Source of the DNA: Rhytidiadelphus loreus
Lineage: Eukaryota > Streptophyta > Bryopsida > Hypnales > Hylocomiaceae
Assembly: GCA_947034895.1 (NCBI GenBank)
Contig: OX344764.1
Span: 56,339,348-56,403,347 of the forward strand
DNA length: 64,000 nt
Direction: 5' to 3'
Each line of letters opens with the position of its first letter. The stretch's first letter is position 1. Shown piece by piece: positions 22,601 to 33,248 of the stretch. The notes under the pieces were generated by a model, which did no database searches, was not told the DNA's origin, and saw only the letters and a program-made list of their open reading frames with translations. A program made the position numbers and the translations under genes.

Positions 22601-24772
22601 AGCCAAAAAAAATGTAAAATAGAAAACTAAAGTACAATAGTAGGGCCCTATAGCCGTGTTTTTTGTTCGAATGTGAGAAATAATTGACCACGGTAATAGG
22701 CCACAGAAGTGGTTAAATGGTAAACTAAAGCAATTTATTGAATAAACCTATTAGTTATCCTATGGCCGTGGATACCCTATAGCCGTTGTTACTCGGAGGC
22801 CACGAGAGGAGTTCCTTAAAATAAAGTAAGGTACCCCTGGATATTATCACACCATTATTCCAAATAGAACCATTTCATATTCTTTAAAAAAATTGCAACC
22901 ATGACTCTATGAGGCAGTTTCCAACAGTTAAACAATAATTGGAAATTATTGTTGAATTATTCATGTACTGAAGAGAAAAGAAATGAACTCCGCAAATATG
23001 CATTCATAAAAATTAAATTCTGAATGCATTGTCCGATGATAGAGCAAACAGATTGCAATATAAGTTAGAGACTAAGTGACAATTCAAATCAGGGAGACTT
23101 CACATAAAGTTCCTCAAATTTTGGAGGGTTCGAGTTTCAATGCAGTGTATGTTAAATTATTCCACAGTATTTGAGAGCGTAGCCCAAGGCAGAAAGACTT
23201 TGAAGAATTGAGATATTTAAGGTGAACAATTCAATTCAATTGCACTTTGAATGGACACTAAGAAGAACCATTACATTGACATATACAGATGCTGAGCATT
23301 ACAAATGGAAACGTAAGATGGGGAAAAAGAATTCAAACAATAAATCCGGGTGATATTTAAATTATCAAAATGAAAAAGAGGAGGAACTGCCAGAAGATGC
23401 TGGTCTTGGTTCCATATCAACGTCTGCCTTGTCATCAATAAAAAGATAAAGGCGTCGAATAGAACATCGAGCACTAGTCGTGGAGGTCGAAGAAGACTCT
23501 GCCGCTTGCAAGTTGGCGACATCTGAGTCCCACGGCGCCATAAAATAGTCTTTGGGCGGAGATCGGAGTGCAGTCATCAGTTTGAACCAAAGGAGTTTGT
23601 GTTAGTGAATTGATCATGAAGTGAAGAATGAAAGATGATAGGATCAAGCAAGAGACGTACTTACTAAATCTGTTCTTCTTCGTGATATGCCGAATAGGGA
23701 CGTCCAGTGCAATCTATGATGGAGGCTCGGAAGCTTCAGGTTGCATTGGAACTAGAGCTTCGACCTGTTGGAGCTGGTGCAACTTAGCCTGGAAGATCAT
23801 AATGTCGTCTTCGAGGGCCGCAATGTGTCGTCCAATAACTTTGTAAGCTTGAATAGCATTACCTGAATTGGAAAGAAGGAATTTAGTATTATACATGACC
23901 CGGAAAATGCGAAATTCATCAGAAGACAGTAGAGTACTCACCAAGAGAAGCAAATGCATCGAGGATGATAGATCCCGGCTTCGTGAATGCCTCGATCAGC
24001 ATTTGAAGGAAGACTAGATCTTTCTCACAGGCGCCTCTCCACGGAACAGATCCATTCATGGATTGAGTGGCTACAGTTGTGAAATTGAATAACACATCAG
24101 ATTCAGCAACTCCCATTCCAAACTCCGCAAGTGATTGGCCGGCCGCTATTGTGAATTCGCTAGCATCCATAGCACGGTGAACGAAGAGTTGAATCCGGAA
24201 TCCTCTGCTTTGGAAATGGAGATAGCGATGAAACATTATGAGAACTTGCCAAAACTGAATTACAATCCAGTGAATTCAACAATGGAACTCAAATAGTAGA
24301 CAATAGTTACCTTATTTGATGCGTTGTAAAACGATGCAGAGGGAAGGTCATTAATTCCCCACCACTCTCGATGCAGAATGAAGTTGTATCCGTTTGCATA
24401 GGAGAGCACATCAGTCCGAATCTTTGGAACATCTGGGACAAACAACAAAATGGCACACGCACTGTCGGAATCCATAATAGCTTAGTACGGACCTTAATAG
24501 ACTAAGAAAAATTAAAATAGATCAAATTTGAAAAAAATTAGTTTAGGCATAGACTAGCGGAAACAAATAAATACTTAGAATTAGTTTAGACTTCGTTCCG
24601 GAACCAGTACGGAAGCATGACGGAACTTGACATCCGGGTGGACGGATTCAGAAGCCGGAACGCAGGCATTAAATTCAGTAGCTTGCGGCGGTAGACTAGG
24701 GATACGTTACGGCATTCCGTAGCCTGCGTTCCCGTTACAGTGAATGTTGGGCGCAGGAATTCTATATAAACT

Positions 24773-24780
24773 GAGTTCCT
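24773..24780 (+). promoter_or_regulatory. TATA box of the solo LTR
   Basis: TATATAAA lies 97 bp upstream of the ORF ATG at 24877 and about 310 bp into the LTR. This position fits LTR transcription starting near 24805 and reading through the ORF. Confidence 0.65.
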
Positions 24781-24876
24781 CCTCATTTCTCGCCCTCTTT
24801 CAGTTGCTCCGCATCTGGCTGATAGTGAGAGAAAGTGTGGTGAGTTAGGGTTACCGCGATAGGAGAGGTGAGACGG

Positions 24877-26772
24877 ATGGCAAGGGTTAATACTTGGTAT
24901 ACAGTACCGGCCCGGAAGATTAGTCCGGTATATCCGGAAGATCCGCTGCACTTGCGGCATTTAGAGGACGATTTGGTTGTATTAGGTTGTGCAGGTCTGC
25001 TGAAGAAACCCTGGAACATCCAGAGCGACCAGATACTCTGGGAGTTGGCGGCAGGTGCTCCGAACCAGTACGACCAGACCGTACGTGGGCATCCGGACCA
25101 GTGGACGGAGGAGCTGTGGGCGGAAGTGTACGGGTTTACCCAAACCGGAAGCGGATTCGCTGCCCGGACGGACCAGTACCACCAGCACAAGTTCGTGAAC
25201 CCACTACACACGAAGGAGGGCTACGCGATCAAGGACTGCCGGGACGAGAGGCACAGGCGACTACTGCGGTTCCTGCTTCCGATTCTGTACCCGGACAAGA
25301 GTTCCCGGGTTACGGTAACCATGGCCAACACGATCTTCGGGGCGTTTCAGGACCGGGTCGTGAACTGGGGCCGGATCGTGGCGAGCGTGGTGGGGCGCTG
25401 CACCGGAAACTTGGCGAAGAACAAGCCGAACCCGCTCAGCACGTACCTGCTCCACCTGTACCAGCACCGGGAACTCTTGACGGAAGACGAGGCGACGGAT
25501 TACGAGACCGGGCTCATCATGCTCCAATGCCACTGCTCTGACGACGAGGAGCAGGAAACGCAGGAGTCTGAAGATGAGGAGGAAGAAGCCAAGTCGGAAG
25601 TCAAGCCGGAGATCAAGGAAGAGAAGCCGGAACCGGAACCGAAGCAGAGGGAGAAGGAGGAACGGGAGCAGGCGTCGGGAAGCAAAAGACGGAAGTCGAC
25701 ACTTCCGGCTTCCAGAGGTAAACTCCCGGGTCCCTTTCTCATCCAGGATAAACAAGAGTGGGAAGGACCCCGCTTCTTCGAGTGCGGAGAAGACTGGATC
25801 CGGACCGCGAAGGATTACCACGACAGGCTCACGGAGATCGTACTCCGGTCCGCGGAAGTGGTGAAGTGCGAACCGGAGAGCCTGGTGGACGCGTTGAAGG
25901 CGTTACCGGCCGAGTCGGAATGGAACGAGATGAGGACGGAAATCCGGAACCTGAAGACGGAACGGGACGCGTTCAAGGGGAAGCTGATCTGGACGGAAGA
26001 AGAGCTGCACCAGTCTCAAGGGGCGACGCAAAAGGCGTACCAAGCGTTCCAGACCTTCCAGAAATGGATGGTCAGTCCGGCGGATCTCTACCACAAGGCG
26101 GCACTATATGACGAGATGCAGAAGACGTCCGCGGCCCTCACCAACACGAAGATAGTCCGGGTGATGGTGGAGATGTCCGGAAGGATGGAGGCATCGTTGA
26201 AGGAGTTCCGGTCCATGATGACGAACATGGATCCGAACAAGCCTCTCGACTTCGGGGGATTTCCGGAAGTTCCGGATGTCATCGCAACTCCGGCAACGCA
26301 ACCTCCCATCTCGCCCATCAAACGGACAGGTCAGTTTGGGTCACTGATAAACATCGTCACTCAAGGGGGGCACTCTTCCGGATTTCTGGGACAGGATATG
26401 CCGGTCCGGAGCAGTTTGGATGCCCGGATCGACCTTGTCCAGAATCCGGCACGGACGCATCCGGAGCAGTTCGAGGATATCGAACCTACTCCACCGATGC
26501 CCTTACCTACACCGGATCCCATCGAGATATCGGAGGAGGCGGAAGCGGAGGAACCGGAAGCAGAAGAAGCAGAAGTGGTGGAAGATCCGAAGTCGTTGGA
26601 GAAGGCGGACCGGTCTCTCGTCCATACGGACGAGACGGATTCTGACAGTCCTCCGGTCCGGAAGACGTCGATCATCACCCGAGCGTCCCTCCGTACACCC
26701 CAAGGCAAGACCAGCACCCGGGGGCAGTTAGGGTTTGACAGTAGTTCAAAGAAACAGCGGAAGGGAAAGTAG
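24877..26772 (+). CDS. LTR-encoded ORF, intact
   Basis: About 632 codons from ATG 24877 (MARVNTWYTVPARKISP) to TAG, with no internal stop. The alternative in-frame GTG at 24868 is less likely. The N-terminal ~200 residues form a folded helical domain with LHLRHLEDDLVVLGCAGLL, ILYPDKSSRVTVTMANTIFG and NPLSTYLLHLYQHRELL. Next comes an Asp/Glu/Lys linker (about 210-290), a coiled-coil half (NLKTERDAFKGKLIWTEEEL), and a Pro/Glu-rich tail ending KKQRKGK. I see no zinc knuckle, protease or RT motif, so it is not an ordinary gag-pol. It is encoded wholly inside the LTR downstream of a TATA box. Its homologue occupies the same place in the other LTR copy. Function unknown; the N-terminal part vaguely resembles plant 'putative transposon protein' domains. 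Confidence 0.8.
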   Translation: MARVNTWYTVPARKISPVYPEDPLHLRHLEDDLVVLGCAGLLKKPWNIQSDQILWELAAGAPNQYDQTVRGHPDQWTEELWAEVYGFTQTGSGFAARTDQYHQHKFVNPLHTKEGYAIKDCRDERHRRLLRFLLPILYPDKSSRVTVTMANTIFGAFQDRVVNWGRIVASVVGRCTGNLAKNKPNPLSTYLLHLYQHRELLTEDEATDYETGLIMLQCHCSDDEEQETQESEDEEEEAKSEVKPEIKEEKPEPEPKQREKEEREQASGSKRRKSTLPASRGKLPGPFLIQDKQEWEGPRFFECGEDWIRTAKDYHDRLTEIVLRSAEVVKCEPESLVDALKALPAESEWNEMRTEIRNLKTERDAFKGKLIWTEEELHQSQGATQKAYQAFQTFQKWMVSPADLYHKAALYDEMQKTSAALTNTKIVRVMVEMSGRMEASLKEFRSMMTNMDPNKPLDFGGFPEVPDVIATPATQPPISPIKRTGQFGSLINIVTQGGHSSGFLGQDMPVRSSLDARIDLVQNPARTHPEQFEDIEPTPPMPLPTPDPIEISEEAEAEEPEAEEAEVVEDPKSLEKADRSLVHTDETDSDSPPVRKTSIITRASLRTPQGKTSTRGQLGFDSSSKKQRKGK

Positions 26773-27874
26773 ATAGTTAGACTGATAGTGTTTTTAGTTA
26801 TCTTTTTGTTAGACTTAGAGTTCCGGGTCTTAGTCAGAACCCGGATTCCGGATTTTCAGGGGTAAGTTTCAGTTAACTTATCCACCCGGATTTTTAGGGC
26901 AGTTTAGGATGGTGTTTAGTGGCACTTTCCGCGGGTTTTACGGCATGTTGTTTTGCTTATAAAAGGAAGGGACCGCTTGTGGTCTTGGATTCCTTTTTCT
27001 TGCTATTCCTTATTTTGAGCAGTAAATATATGTGTGCATTTTTTATTGTCTTTTTACTCATTGCCTTAGTTTTCTTTGTGGGTCCTTGGTTTCCTGTTCT
27101 TTGGGAGGTTGAAGGTTGCTTGGGCGCTTGCTTGAAGGTTTTGGCTACAGAGTAGAGAGGTGGTAAGGAGGAGTCCGGATTCAGAGTTTCCTGGGTCTGT
27201 GAACTGTGTGTTGTCCAGGGAAGCAGTTCTAGCGTGTGTAGGAAGTGGTGCGGAGTCCGGCGTTGGTGGTGTGGGTGCGAGTCCGGAAGGCCAGGGAGGG
27301 TTCCGTGCGGAGATAAGCAACCGTCTGTGGAAAACCCCCGCTCACCCGGAAAGTTCCGTCCGTCTGCAAAACACAAGTTGGAGTGCTAGTACCGGACCCC
27401 GTCTCAGTTTCCGGGTAAGTCTTGTATTTGTCGTTGTAGCAAGGGGAGTCGGGTTGTATTCTGAGTGACCTGCTTCTGGAGAAATCCGAAGTTGTGAGGG
27501 TCAGCCAGTGTGTTCCTTGTTTGTGACGGAAAGATCTTTGGGTACGTGTCATTAGAAAGTTAGAGTTAGTGAAATACAAGGAGTGGTGTTGTCCTTACCC
27601 CTCCGGAAAAGTCAGTGAGGACCCTCTGAAGGTAAAACAGAGGTATCGAAACCGTGTGTTAAAACTACGGATCTGGTGTTTGTGATAATCCGGATCCGGT
27701 AGAGAGTCCGGATAGAGATAGAATCCGGTTGAGGAGTGAAAATTGAAGTAGTTACAATAAACCGGATTAGACGGAATTTAGAACACCCTCTGGGGTTCCC
27801 TGGGACGATATTCCGTGTCATCTTGCCACGTTTTTGTGATTAAGAGCGCTTACTACAGTATTACGTGTATGACA
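26773..27874 (+). other. 3' part of solo LTR, non-coding
   Basis: CCGGA-rich sequence with no believable gene. Short open frames at 26919-27579 have biased composition only. Presumably the 3' untranslated/R-U5 portion; it aligns with the end of the other LTR copy. Confidence 0.6.
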
Positions 27875-30039
27875 CGCACCATGAAGAAAATGTTCCGCAA
27901 ACTCGAACACACTTTCAGTGTGTTGCTCTGAGTACTCATTCCAAGCAGGGACATCTCCGGGGTTCACTGAAATGGACGGAACCCAAAGGCCATCTTTAAT
28001 ATCACCAAGAATCAAATCAAAGCCACTATGTGGACATGACTTATTCAAAGCCTTGGCACCGTCTTCTTTCTTAACCTGAAGATAAAGAAGATGGAAAAAA
28101 TTAGTTAAGAATGATCCCAGAAAAATGAACTAAAATTGGCATTTGCCTCACGCTGTACAGAAACGGAAAGATTGTAGCACCAACACGACGTGGACACCAA
28201 AGATGAAGAATCACTTGAAGCCAACATACGGCAGTGATTTTGAAGCGTGAAATGGCAAGGCATCAGAACAGCAACAAACCATAACTCAGCATCCTAATTT
28301 AGAGGAATACATAAGTGTAACAGGTGAATAAAAAGGCTAACCTTCAGAACGAATTTGTTAAGCATCTCGAGGCAAGAGTGCACCTCTGGAAGAGCCTCCA
28401 TAATCTGATAGAGGCTAGAATTTTGAACACACACCAGCGATTTCTGGGATGATCCAAGTGACGAAGCTGCTTTCTGAGAGGCCACTGTGATTTTCAACTT
28501 TTGCGTAGTAAACGACAAGGGGCTTGATTGCCCATGAGGAGTAAGAACATCCAGATTTCGAGAATCACGAGGAGTTGGTTGCGGAGCTCTAGGCTTCACC
28601 ACCTCCAACACTTCCATATCCACATCTGGCAACGGATTTGCAGACAGTCCAGAAGCCTTCTTGGCACTCTCTTGTGCGGCCACTGCCTCTGAGTCAGCCT
28701 TCTTCTTGGCACTCTCTTGTGCAGCCACAGCCTCTGAGTCAGCTTTCTTCTTCGCTTCTTCCTCGGCCTTTCTCTTTGAGCCCCTAGTCTTCTTTGCAGG
28801 TGCCTCCTTCCGAGGTGAATCATGGACCGTCTTCAACCCAACCAGATCCGGTTGCACCTGGTTCCTCAAGTCAATCTCAAAAGGAGGAGGGTTGTTTAGA
28901 GGGCAGTCAATGTACCACCCACAAACTTCCCAATGTTCCTTCTTCCACTTCTTGGCGATCTCCTCCGATATCATGCAATTCTCCGCTCGAGTGTCCAAGT
29001 AGCTTGGAAAGAACGATGGCGTCTTTGATGTGGCGTTCTGTGCATACAACACGAACTTGAAATATCGATAGAGGACCCTGGCCACAGCCTTATCCAAACC
29101 GACCTGATACTCAGGAGGATGATTCTTGTGAACTCCCTTGCCATCAAACTCATGGGCAAATGCGGTGTCCCAAAGCTGGATCCGATTCTGCTCCACATAA
29201 TCAGCGATGCTAGGAATAGGACTTTCACCAAATGGTTGGTAATTGATTGTGACGTCCAGCTCAGAGAGCGCCGCATCGAATAGTTCCTGCACAGCACTTG
29301 CCAACTATAACAGGGAATTAATGACAACTCTATCGAGTGCAGTATCAAATCCAAAAAGATGAAGTGAAGGTAGGATGAAGTACCTGAGCCCACCAGGTGG
29401 CTTTGTGAAGCCACTCCGGAAAAGCATGATCAGGAAACTTGGTTTTGGGGAACCTCATTGCTTCCCTAAGCAAGGCAAGCTTGTTCCATCGCTCCAGCCA
29501 TTTCACTTTCATCGCCGCGTCCATGACCGAGGTTGACAGATACCACAACTTTTCTTGCGACATCTCTGGATCGTCTTCCCGGTTCTCATAGTGAATCCGA
29601 ACTTGCTCCAGGAATTGCGATGTTTGCCTTGGATCAGCAATTGGTAGTTGTTTCTTCACATCAGATGACATGTCCTTCTTTACTTTATCCACAACCTTCC
29701 CAATGACGTCGTACAACTTTCCAGTAGTCCATTCACTTGACTTCTCCGGATATTTCTCCTTGAATTTCCTGGTCGCATGAGCTACTGCCTCACCCAGCTC
29801 TTGCTGCAAGACCAAAAAGAAGCCCAAATACGAAGTTAGCAGTGGAGAAATCACGGTCAAATGCCCGAGGACAACCACGAAAAAAAGAATGCAAAATATG
29901 GCGGTTGATAAAACTAGAGTGCCGACATCGGCAGCCAGTTCCACAGCAAGCATCGTCCTCCACTAACTCGTTTGGCTTGTCCACAACCAACGGAGGTTCC
30001 GATATCGGCACTCCATATTAAGACCCCGAAAGGAAACTA

Positions 30040-30405
30040 CTGTCGCCACTAAGGAGCAACTAAGTACCGACTAAGGAGCGACTCAAGCAGCAACTAAGTA
30101 GCGACTAAGCAATGACTAAGCAACGTCTAAGCAGCAACTAAGCAACGACTAGGCAGCGACTAAGAAATGACTAAGCAACGTCTAAGCAGCAACTAAGCAA
30201 CGACTAGGCAGCGAATAAGCAGTAACTAAGTAGCGACTAAGTAGCGACTAAGCAACAACTAAGTAGCGACTAAGTAGCGACTAAGCAGCGACTAAGCAAT
30301 GACTAAGCAACAACTAAGCAACAACTAAGCAGCGACTAAGGAGCGACTAAGCAGAGACTGAGCAACGTCTAAGCAACAACTAAGCAACGACTAAGCAGCA
30401 GCATC
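30040..30405. repeat. 11-bp minisatellite (AGCAACGACTA) in an intron of gene 2
   Basis: About 32 head-to-tail copies of an 11-bp unit such as AGCAACGACTA / AGCGACTAAGC. A block of five variants (CAACTAAG, CGACTAGG, CGACTAAG, ATGACTAAG, CGTCTAAG) repeats as a 55-bp higher-order unit between about 30115 and 30225. It lies between exons ending 30440 and starting 29803. Confidence 0.92.
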
Positions 30406-31580
30406 TTGCAAATCACTGAAGCATACAACATGAAAATACCTGATAAAGAACCCCAATTAAGCCGTCTAACGTCAAGGTGTACCAAGTTCGAGTCTTTGAT
30501 TTCTGCTTCTTCTTGGCGTCAGCTAGCTCTTCCTTGGAAACTAGATTCTCGTAATACGATAGGGGTTGGCCAGCAATACTTTGAAGTCGGTAGAGTTTAT
30601 GGACAAGATTCAACTTCACATGGCACGTCTGGTTTCTCCTGTTTCAACACACTGATGTTAGAACAGAATAACAATCACACTTCCCACATAAGCATTATCA
30701 AAACAGATCTATGACTTGTGGATTACCAGTTTACTTGGTGCAATGCGGTGAAAAGTGGCCCGGTCTGGCTGTTGACCTCCAAAACTATTGATTCAACCGC
30801 ATAATGCCATGCTGGATCGTCTCCATGGTCTCTGTTAATGATTGGCAGCCAGGCCGCGAGCCAATGGTTACCATCCCAAACGAAGAACATTTTACCCGAG
30901 AATTGCTTCCACGCGTCTTCCTTCTGGAGCTCCCTCTCAAAGTTCTCGTTTGCAGCAACCCATAACGGACTCCAGTTGGCTACCTCGGCGTCGGTCACAT
31001 CCTGTGTTTTTCCCTCGTTGTCCTGCAAGGCGACATAGAAGACCCCATGGCCATCCATGTATCCGGTACTAACGGAATGTGCGCCAAGTGCCATCACATC
31101 GTTTTTCAAGTATGGGCGCACAGCAGCTAGAGCTTTCATTCGGCAGAGCGGGATGTTGAGTTTGGACTTCTCCCTTGGCTTGAAACGAAGCTTGTCCAAC
31201 ACCACGTTCGTATTCACCGACTCCTGCACGACCATCTTGTCCATTTCCTTGCCAAGCTCCTCGGCTGTCATCTCCGTCGTTGCCTTATCAGCCTCATGAG
31301 CGTCTTGGGAGGTCTGCACATCCTCGTTGTCTACTTCCTCTGTAAATACAAACTTCGTTAGCAACGGGGCCGCAAAAAAAAATATCTTAATAAAACATGT
31401 TTAAAGATACTCACCCGACTCGAGAATGTCAGGCTGTGATGATGATTCCAGGCCAGACCTTAAAGGATTCCTTCCAGCATCTGTCATATCCTCCGATTGA
31501 CCTACACAACGACAAAATCTCAGTACAAATGACAAGTGTAACCAGTTGTCAGTGGTTCCAGAATGAGGTAGGACGCAAAC

Positions 31581-31836
31581 AGAATCCCTTTGGAGGGAGT
31601 GCCGCCATCGGCACCCCTTCCAAAGGGGTGCTGCTTGCGTCGACAGAATCCCTTTGGAGGGAGTGCCGCCATCGGCACCCCTTCCAAAGGGGTGCTGCTT
31701 GCGTCGACAGCACCCCCTTGGGAGGGCTGCCGATGGCGGCACTCCCTGCAACGGGGTGCTGCTCGCGCAATTGGTACCCCCTTGGAGGGAGTGCCGATGG
31801 TGGCACTCCCTCCAACGGGGGGCCAATTGCGAGATG
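31581..31836. repeat. Four 64-bp self-complementary tandem units in an intron of gene 2
   Basis: Units start at 31581, 31645, 31709 and 31773, an exact 64-bp period. Each contains an inverted repeat (CCCTTTGGAGGGAGTGCCG against CGGCACCCCTTCCAAAGGG). The array lies in the intron between exons ending 31861 and starting about 31507. Open frames in several registers are artefacts of the repeat. Confidence 0.9.
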
Positions 31837-32394
31837 ATAAGTAATCCATTGCAGGGATTTACCTCCTGTGGTCGTCGTCGTCTCCTCTTGATTCTTCTCG
31901 TTCCCTTGCCCCGTTTGCGCCTCCGTTGTAGTCATTGGGGTAAGATTCGGCACTTCCTCGTCCGCTTTTACGGCGCTTTCCGTGGTTTGTTTCCGCCTTG
32001 TAGCACCTGCTGGAATCCATAATGCAAATGTCAATGCGATCTTGGACGTCAGTGGTCAAGTGGACTAGATGCGCATACATTAACTTCTGTGCTTCACGTA
32101 TCAAAGGCGATTCAAGTTGACAGGAGAGATTGAGAAAACTAAACTGTCGCGCCTCCGAAGCCTTTAAGCAACCCCGTAACCGATCATTGAGTCCTTAACC
32201 CCGAACGCCATTATAGACGCTACCTTAGAGCTCAGACACTGTCGGAACCCCTAAACCCTAAATTTATAAATCCCGTGACCCTTCCGTGAATCCTAATGCC
32301 AGTCCGTAAATACAAACCCAATCTTGGAGGTCAAACTCTGTTGCGACTGTGAAACCATGGCGGAAAAAGAAATGCCTGCCTTGTATTCTGTACC

Positions 32395-32580
32395 TCCCAA
32401 AATAATGCAAATCCCGTCGCGGATGCAATGCTCTCACCGGAACCCAGAACCCTGCCGCGTAATATAATTCCCGTCGTGACTGCAATGCACCCGCAGAAAA
32501 CCAAAATCCAGCCGTGTAATAAAACTCCCGTCGCGGCAGCAATACACTCGGGGGAATCCAAAACCCTCCCACTCCACTTT
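32395..32580. repeat. Three ~58-bp tandem units in an intron of gene 2
   Basis: CCCGTCG-NG-NNTGCAAT-type cores recur at about 32412, 32471 and 32528 with CCGCGTAATA/CCGTGTAATA companions. Open frames of 60-100 codons on both strands follow the repeat. Confidence 0.75.
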
Positions 32581-33248
32581 AAACTCAATTTTGGGTTCTT
32601 CGGAGAACACTGAAAACAAACTTCCTCTCGCAGGTCACGGTTTTGGGTTCTTTAATGAAACAGATGTCTTTGTCTCTAGACAGTTGCTTACAGGGCAATC
32701 GGACCGCGGAATTCGAGATAAAAAATACGGTGTCCCTCGGTGGACAAAAAAAAAGTCTCGTAGTCTAACTCATTACTCTACACACGACGCAATGAAATTG
32801 TATAACACATCTTCTGCGTGACTCAAAAAGAAAAGAGGTGCCCACAAGACGCAAGCTGGGCCAATACGTAAACATGATATGCTGGAGTAATACCCTTTAC
32901 CCAATGCAGAAGGTAATGCGCACTACACCTTCATGAAATCCAACAATGATGATAGGAGTCTAACCAAAAATTAGAGCATTTCGCATTACCTCTCTCTGGA
33001 GTGGTTTCTCTACTCGATCCTTCTGCATGATCACCAGCATCCTCATCAGGTGTACTTCCGCTTTCGCTGCGGGCTGGGGGGGAACTCTCTGGAAGTCCTT
33101 CCCCCATCGTCTCCTCTGCAATTCTGGTAAGGCTAACTGATGGAAGACCCTGAATCGTGCTAACTGATGGTTCTACACCAGCAAATTCTAGGACCCTTGC
33201 AGTCTCTCCAACATCGGCTATCCTAGCATTTGATCGCAACTCCCTCAT

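Larger units (their letters stand above)
24463..27874 (+). mobile_element. Solo LTR of gypsy family, carrying an ORF
   Basis: Flanked by CGCAC (24458-24462 and 27875-27879). Starts TGTCGGAATCC and ends ATGACA, canonical TG...CA. Removing it rejoins gene 2 in frame (...EHFLHGA|CAILLFVPD...), parallel to gene 1 at that point. Its end and internal ORF match the 3' LTR at 13388-17204. No integrase, RT or second LTR lies inside, so it is a solo LTR left by LTR-LTR recombination. Confidence 0.85.
23365..33248 (-). pseudogene. Gene 2: ParB-like/methyltransferase-like cargo gene of MULE-2
   Basis: Exons on the - strand: 33248-32992 (ATG, disordered), ~32010-31861, ~31507-31417, 31340-30727, 30628-30440, 29803-29384, 29304-28342, 28075-27875, continuing 24462-24311 after the solo LTR, then ~24197-23942, 23862-~23667, ~23577-23365 (TGA). 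All introns are GT-AG. Exon 4 has a ParB/DGQHR-like core with FFVWDGNHWLAAWLPIINRD; Trp replaces the usual Arg. Exons 6-7 are a helical region matching gene 1, then a Lys/Ala/Glu duplication (KKKADSEAVAAQESA twice). Exon 8 has FDLILGDIKDGLWVPS (motif IV position). Later exons carry NGSVPWRGACEKD...GSIILDAFASLG (X/I) and GRHIAALEDDIMIF (II). ParB-plus-methyltransferase fusions are known in phages and plasmids, which supports reading both domains together. Lesions: solo LTR (TSD CGCAC) and in-frame TAG 23714-23716. Catalytic activity is doubtful; DNA binding or modification is inference. Confidence 0.68.

Noticed and set aside
24868..26772. ORF as an ordinary retrotransposon gag
   Set aside because: It lies within an LTR (TG...CA ends, 5-bp TSD, no internal region), and the second copy sits downstream of integrase and polypurine tract. 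No zinc knuckle.
31397..32034. Several overlapping 80-160 codon frames on both strands
   Set aside because: Produced by the 64-bp self-complementary array. Only the short splice-consistent exons of gene 2 are kept (about 32010-31861 and 31507-31417).
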